From: CAYHWW01 sp964360145
GTDB lineage: Bacteria > Bdellovibrionota > UBA1018 > CAYHWW01
Direction of reading: 5' to 3'
DNA: 10,897 nt
Assembly: GCA_964360145.1 (NCBI GenBank)
Contig: CAYHWW010000114.1
Coordinates: 1 to 10,897, forward strand
In this document: positions 7,532 to 10,897 of the stretch, piece by piece
Numbering within the stretch: position 1 is the stretch's first letter
Layout of the letters: every line of letters starts with the position of its first letter
Position numbers and translations under genes: made by a program
The notes under the pieces: model-generated
Databases searched by the model: none
What the model saw: the letters and a program-made list of their open reading frames with translations, nothing else
Told to the model about the DNA's origin: nothing

Positions 7532-7600
7532 AGATAGACATTTTATAGGGGTAAGAACAGCTACGACACGGACCTTTTTAGGGGGTAAAAATGTCTATCT
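7532..7600. repeat. 69-bp inverted-repeat element, possible IS-end remnant or MITE
   Basis: Perfect 13-bp arms, AGATAGACATTTT at 7532-7544 and its complement at 7588-7600, enclose 43 bases. Inside is a second, nested hairpin: TTTTTA (7575-7580), GGGGG, TAAAAA (7586-7591). The sequence next to each arm is also directly repeated (TTTTATAGGGGTAA and TTTTTAGGGGGTAAA). Nested short repeats at both ends recall the multiple terminal repeats of some insertion sequences, but no transposase gene and no obvious target duplication is seen. It lies 47 bases beyond the end of the M23 peptidase gene and could instead be a regulatory or transcript-end structure. Confidence 0.6.
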
Positions 7601-7646
7601 AAGTTTGATTTGATGGATTTTAAAGGACTATTTGAAGCACTACTCC

Positions 7647-8768
7647 CTACCGATCCAACAAATAATACATCGGATCGATGGGCGTGCTGTGGGCGTGGAT
7701 CTCGTAATGCAAGTGCGGCCCCGTGGAGCGGCCCGTGGAACCCACGGCGGCGATGCGCTGGCCCCGTTTCACGCGGTCGCCGGCCCGCACGTAGAAGGCC
7801 GCGGTGTGGCCGAAGTAAGTCTGCAGGCCGTAGCCATGGTCGATGGTGAGGATCTTGCCGTAGCCGGGCTTCACGCCGGCGAATTGCACCAGGCCATCGC
7901 CGGGGGCCACGATGTCCGAGCCATAGCGATTGGCGATGTCGATGCCCTCATGCATTTTGCGGCGGCCGCCGTATGGGGAGAAACGCACGCCGAAGCCTGA
8001 GGTGATGTAGCCATCGGTGGGCGTCATGGTGGGCATGCTCTGGAGCATGGATTTCTTGTCGGAGAGCTGCTCGTAAATCTCCTGAATCTCCCGTTCCTCG
8101 GCGTTGGTCTGGGAGAGGAGAATGTCGTAACCTTTGTACAGGCGCTCGAACTCTGTTTTTACGAAGACAGAGGTGTCGCCTTCGATGAAAACCACGGTCT
8201 CCATGCTGCCGGCAAGCACGTCTTTCAGGCGCTGTTGGGGCGCCGCGGGTTGGGAACTGTATTGCTTGGTGTCGGGGGTGATGAGGGGGGCCCGGCTTGG
8301 GGCGTTGGCAGTGATGCCGACGTCGTCATCCTCCTCATCGATTTCATGGTTAAGAGGAGTGGAGTTTTGGGAGGAGGTGCCCGGGATGCCCGGCGCGGAG
8401 GCAGGGCCTGGCAGCAGCGGCGCTGTGGGTGCGCTCATGGGGCCGCCGCGATCTTCGATGTTCGTGATGATGCGCAGCTTGGTGGCAAACGTCTTGACGC
8501 GGTCCAGCGTGTTTTCCACCGTGAGCATTTTGTCTTTGAAAACCTGCACCTCTTGCTTCAACTGCCGGTTCTCCGTCCGCAACTGTTTGTTTTCGCTGAT
8601 CTGGTGCATGACGTTGGCGTAGTCCAGCACCATGACGGTGGCGAGCACCAGCAGAAAGGCGCCGATGAGCACGCCGCCCTTGAAGACATAGTTGGGGATG
8701 ATCACCCGGCGCACGTTCTGGGTCTTCTCGGGGACCACCATGATGGTGAAGAATCTGTTGGATGCCAT
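7647..8768 (-). CDS. Membrane-anchored M23 (LytM) peptidase
   Basis: The 373-residue product is a type II membrane protein: a short basic cytoplasmic N-terminus, one membrane helix near 31-50, a coiled coil near 55-100, a Pro/Ala/Ser-rich linker with an acidic run (EIDEEDDD) near 108-180, and a C-terminal LytM domain near 250-373. The zinc ligands and catalytic His of active M23 enzymes are present: His273 and Asp277 in HEGID, His321, and His352/His354 in PHLHYE. It should therefore be an active peptidoglycan endopeptidase, unlike EnvC/NlpD-type activators that have lost these residues. The periplasm is the expected place of action. The ATG shares its A with the last base of the upstream PP2C stop (TAATG), so translation is probably coupled. 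No strong intrinsic terminator follows; the inverted repeat at 7532-7600 lies just downstream. Confidence 0.93.
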   Translation of the reverse strand: MASNRFFTIMVVPEKTQNVRRVIIPNYVFKGGVLIGAFLLVLATVMVLDYANVMHQISENKQLRTENRQLKQEVQVFKDKMLTVENTLDRVKTFATKLRIITNIEDRGGPMSAPTAPLLPGPASAPGIPGTSSQNSTPLNHEIDEEDDDVGITANAPSRAPLITPDTKQYSSQPAAPQQRLKDVLAGSMETVVFIEGDTSVFVKTEFERLYKGYDILLSQTNAEEREIQEIYEQLSDKKSMLQSMPTMTPTDGYITSGFGVRFSPYGGRRKMHEGIDIANRYGSDIVAPGDGLVQFAGVKPGYGKILTIDHGYGLQTYFGHTAAFYVRAGDRVKRGQRIAAVGSTGRSTGPHLHYEIHAHSTPIDPMYYLLDR

Positions 8769-9520
8769 TATGAAATACTTACCAGGATGCTTGTGACGTT
8801 GTCATCCCCGCCATTGCGGTTAGCGGCCTCGATGAGGGCTTCGGCGGTTTCTTCGAGAGTTTTCTTCGCGGCGGTGGAGGCATCCACTGTTTGGGAAATC
8901 TGCATGTCATCGCAGAGGCCGGAAAGGCCGTCGCTGCAGAGAAGAAAGCTATCGCCCGCATGGACGGCCATTTGATAAATATCGACCTCTACTTGATTCT
9001 CAAAACCCACGGAGCGGGTGATGACGTTTTTCATCTTGTCGGTTTTGAGCTGGGCGCGGGTGATGAGGCCGGCACGGAGTTTTTCCTGCACCAGCGAGTG
9101 ATCCCGGGTCAATTGCCAGATGCGATGGGGGTGGATGAGGTAGGCGCGGGAATCCCCCACGTGGCCAATGTACGCGGTGCCTCCGTGGAAAAGGAGGGTG
9201 GTGCAAGTGGTGCCCATGCCCTGCAGTTCCGGTTGAGTCTTGGCGCGTTCGTTGACGGCGCGGTTCGCTTCCAAGATGGCGCCGCGCAATGCGTCATGGG
9301 CGGAGAAGTCCGAAGCGGCATTTTTTGCCGTGCGCAGCGCGTCGCAAATGGCGGTCACCGCAAGCAGGCTCGCCGTCTCTCCGCCCTTGTGCCCCCCCAT
9401 GCCATCGCACACCACAAACGCCGAGAGCTCCGGGGCGCAGACGAAATGATCCTGGTTTTGAGAGCGCTTCATGCCGATGTGCGTAAATCCCGCGAAGCGC
9501 AGACGCATTGTCGCCGCCAC
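8768..9520 (-). CDS. PP2C-family (Stp1-like) Ser/Thr protein phosphatase
   Basis: This Mn/Mg-dependent phosphatase removes phosphate from Ser/Thr of proteins in the cytoplasm. The bacterial PP2C motifs appear in order: SQNQD near the start, CDGMGGHKGGE, GTTCTTLLF, HVGDSRAYL, LTRDHS, TRSVG, LLCSDGLSG and a final GGDDNVT. All metal-binding Asp are present. There is no membrane segment or extra domain. The start is ambiguous: GTG at 9529, GTG at 9520, or ATG at 9508. I chose 9520 because AAGGTGG (9526-9532) lies five bases before it; from the ATG it is 17 bases away. The product is then about 250 residues, normal for the family. It overlaps the M23 gene by one base and is divergent from prkA, so it is a natural candidate to oppose a Ser/Thr kinase; that partnership is inferred. 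Confidence 0.95.
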   Translation of the reverse strand: MAATMRLRFAGFTHIGMKRSQNQDHFVCAPELSAFVVCDGMGGHKGGETASLLAVTAICDALRTAKNAASDFSAHDALRGAILEANRAVNERAKTQPELQGMGTTCTTLLFHGGTAYIGHVGDSRAYLIHPHRIWQLTRDHSLVQEKLRAGLITRAQLKTDKMKNVITRSVGFENQVEVDIYQMAVHAGDSFLLCSDGLSGLCDDMQISQTVDASTAAKKTLEETAEALIEAANRNGGDDNVTSILVSIS

Positions 9521-9606
9521 TAATTCCACCTTCAGCTGATTTTGACCCCAAGTGCTTGGAGGGGCAACGGTTTCTTGTTACCATATGAATCTAAGGGGGG
9601 CGTTTC
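9521..9606. promoter_or_regulatory. Divergent regulatory region PP2C-M23 / prkA
   Basis: These 86 bases must hold promoters for both directions. The prkA start has a strong ribosome binding site, AAGGGGGG at 9593-9600, six bases before its ATG. A near-palindrome CCAAGTGCTTGG (9548-9559, five-base arms) lies near the middle and could be an operator. Candidate hexamers (TTGACC at 9542-9547, TATGAA at 9584-9589) are not correctly spaced from each other. Confidence 0.35.
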
Positions 9607-10897
9607 ATGGCTGCATCTTCCTCAACACCCGGCAAAATCGATATTCACGCCGTCGTAGGCAAGCTCTACAACGCGGATCAGTTCCAGCAGACTCATTGGG
9701 AAGGCTCTTTCCAGGAGTACATCGACATCGTGAAGCAGGATCCTTCCGTGACTCGAAACGCCTTTCAGCGCGTCTACGAGATGATTCTCTCGGCGGGCAC
9801 CGAGAATTACACGGAGTTCAAGAAGAACATCACGAAGTACAAATTCTTCGAAGACCCTGAAGACAACGGCAAAGACGGCATCTTCGGCTTGGACGTGCAG
9901 CTCATGAAGCTGGTGCACTTCTTCAAATCCGCGGCGTTGGGCTACGGCACCGAAAAGCGCGTGCTCCTGCTCCACGGTCCCGTGGGTTCATCGAAGTCCA
10001 CCATCGCGCGCCTCCTGAAAAAAGGCCTGGAAAGGTACGCAAGCACCGATGCGGGGGGCCTCTATACCTTTGTATGGATAGACCCCGAGAAGAAAGTGCA
10101 GAGCATCCTGGGGAACGTGACGGAATACCCCGACCCCATGCACGACGAACCTCTGCGTCTCCTCCCCATGGACATCCGTGACCAAGTGGTTGAAGAGCTC
10201 AATCGCGGCAACAAGGGCAAGTATCGCATCAACGTGAAGGGCGATCTCTGCCCGCCGAGCCGCTTCATCTTTAAAGAGCTGATGAAGTTCTATAAGGGCA
10301 ACTGGTCCAAGATGATCGAGCACGTTCGCGTGCGTCGCCTGATCCTCTCGGAAAAAGACCGCATCGGCATCGGAACGTTCCAGCCCAAAGACGAGAAGAA
10401 CCAAGACTCCACCGAGCTTACCGGTGACGTGAATTATCGGAAAATCGCGGAATATGGATCTGACTCCGATCCCCGGGCCTTCAACTTCGACGGTGAGTTC
10501 AATGTGGCGAACCGCGGTATCATTGAATTTATTGAAGTACTGAAGCTGGACGTGGCCTTCTTGTACGATCTTCTGGGTGCTTCCCAAGAGCATAAGATCA
10601 AGCCCAAGAAGTTTTCGCAGACGGACATCGACGAAGTCATCATCGGCCATACCAACGAGCCTGAGTTCAAGAAGCTGCAGAACAACGAGTTCATGGAAGC
10701 CCTTCGTGACCGCACGGTGAAGATCGACGTCCCTTACATCACGAAGCTCCACAACGAGGTGAAGATCTACGAGAAGGACTTCAATCCGTCGCGCATCAAG
10801 GGCAAGCACATCGCGCCCCATACCATCGAGATGGCCGCCATGTGGGCGGTGCTGACGCGGCTCGAGGCGCCGAAGAAGGCGAACCTCTCGCTGCTGC
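9607..10897 (+). CDS. prkA: PrkA-type serine protein kinase (5' part)
   Basis: The first 430 codons are present and the gene continues past the right edge; PrkA is usually about 640-690 residues. PrkA (YeaG in E. coli) combines an N-terminal AAA+-type domain with a C-terminal kinase region and phosphorylates proteins in stress, stationary-phase or sporulation responses depending on the species. Visible motifs: the Walker A LLLHGPVGSSKST near 121-132, preceded by VHFFKSAALGYGTEKR typical of the family; the ANRGIIEFIE segment near 301-310 corresponding to Walker B; and the sensor-like IIGHTNEPEF near 345-354, followed by RDRTVKIDVPY. The kinase region proper lies beyond the window. The start is set by the RBS at 9593-9600. 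It is divergent from a PP2C phosphatase gene, a suggestive pairing. The sequence is intact so far, with no frameshift. Confidence 0.95.
   Translation, partial: MAASSSTPGKIDIHAVVGKLYNADQFQQTHWEGSFQEYIDIVKQDPSVTRNAFQRVYEMILSAGTENYTEFKKNITKYKFFEDPEDNGKDGIFGLDVQLMKLVHFFKSAALGYGTEKRVLLLHGPVGSSKSTIARLLKKGLERYASTDAGGLYTFVWIDPEKKVQSILGNVTEYPDPMHDEPLRLLPMDIRDQVVEELNRGNKGKYRINVKGDLCPPSRFIFKELMKFYKGNWSKMIEHVRVRRLILSEKDRIGIGTFQPKDEKNQDSTELTGDVNYRKIAEYGSDSDPRAFNFDGEFNVANRGIIEFIEVLKLDVAFLYDLLGASQEHKIKPKKFSQTDIDEVIIGHTNEPEFKKLQNNEFMEALRDRTVKIDVPYITKLHNEVKIYEKDFNPSRIKGKHIAPHTIEMAAMWAVLTRLEAPKKANLSLL

Noticed and set aside
7068..7541. A 157-codon minus-strand frame starting with ATG in the left repeat arm
   Set aside because: It has no Shine-Dalgarno, crosses the low-complexity repeat as an Ala/Thr/Val/Gly run, then overlaps the TIGR02147-like fragment out of frame; no family recognised.
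7610..7849. A plus-strand frame beginning MDFKGLFEALLP
   Set aside because: Most of it is antisense to the 3' end of the M23 peptidase gene and turns into Arg/Pro/Gly-rich shadow sequence; the only protein-like part is about 12 residues.
9622..10821. Long minus-strand open frames (117 and 277 codons) opposite prkA
   Set aside because: They are shadows of prkA, whose plus-strand frame carries the family motifs and a strong RBS; the shadow translations show no domain.

Overview
The window is 10.9 kb of fairly GC-rich bacterial chromosome from a probable Gram-negative. The evidence for Gram-negative is a protein with a signal peptide and a terminal Phe that looks like a small outer-membrane beta-barrel, a lipoprotein-type signal on a large protease-like protein, and a membrane-anchored LytM peptidase. 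A fragment resembling the TIGR02147/DUF4423 family, together with PrkA and this peptidase style, suggests the old 'Deltaproteobacteria' (Bdellovibrionota/Myxococcota-like). That placement is an inference of low to moderate confidence. I see no rRNA, tRNA or CRISPR array.

Layout. 64-2781 (-) is a complete secA, the preprotein translocase ATPase. Divergent from it is 2869-4974 (+), a 701-residue exported, probably lipid-anchored protein with an M6-like (immune inhibitor A-type) metalloprotease signature. It is followed 55 bp later by 5030-5620 (+), a small probable outer-membrane beta-barrel protein. 5617-6753 (-) is an AAA_14/DUF4143-type ATPase that converges on the barrel gene with a 4-bp overlap of the two stop codons. 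About 0.9 kb (6754-7646) has no intact gene. It holds an AT-rich promoter-like stretch, the C-terminal half of a TIGR02147/DUF4423-like gene (-), a Gly/Ser/Asp-rich coding-like tail on the opposite strand with a tandem repeat, and a 69-bp inverted-repeat element. This looks like a rearrangement scar. 7647-8768 (-) is an M23 (LytM) peptidase and 8768-9520 (-) a PP2C-type Ser/Thr phosphatase; their stop and start codons share one base (TAATG). Divergent from them, 9607 to the right edge (+) is the first 430 codons of prkA, a Ser/Thr kinase with an AAA+ domain.

How the parts fit. SecA is housekeeping; the exported protease, the barrel protein and possibly the M23 peptidase are candidate clients of the Sec route. 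The right-hand part looks like a phosphorylation module: a Ser/Thr phosphatase divergent from a Ser/Thr kinase and translationally coupled to a cell-wall peptidase. The middle is the accessory part. No clearly new multi-gene system is evident; the points most worth a second look are the scar at 6844-7600, its inverted-repeat element, and the unusual M6-like lipoprotein. The first 63 bases, downstream of secA, hold nothing I can assign.
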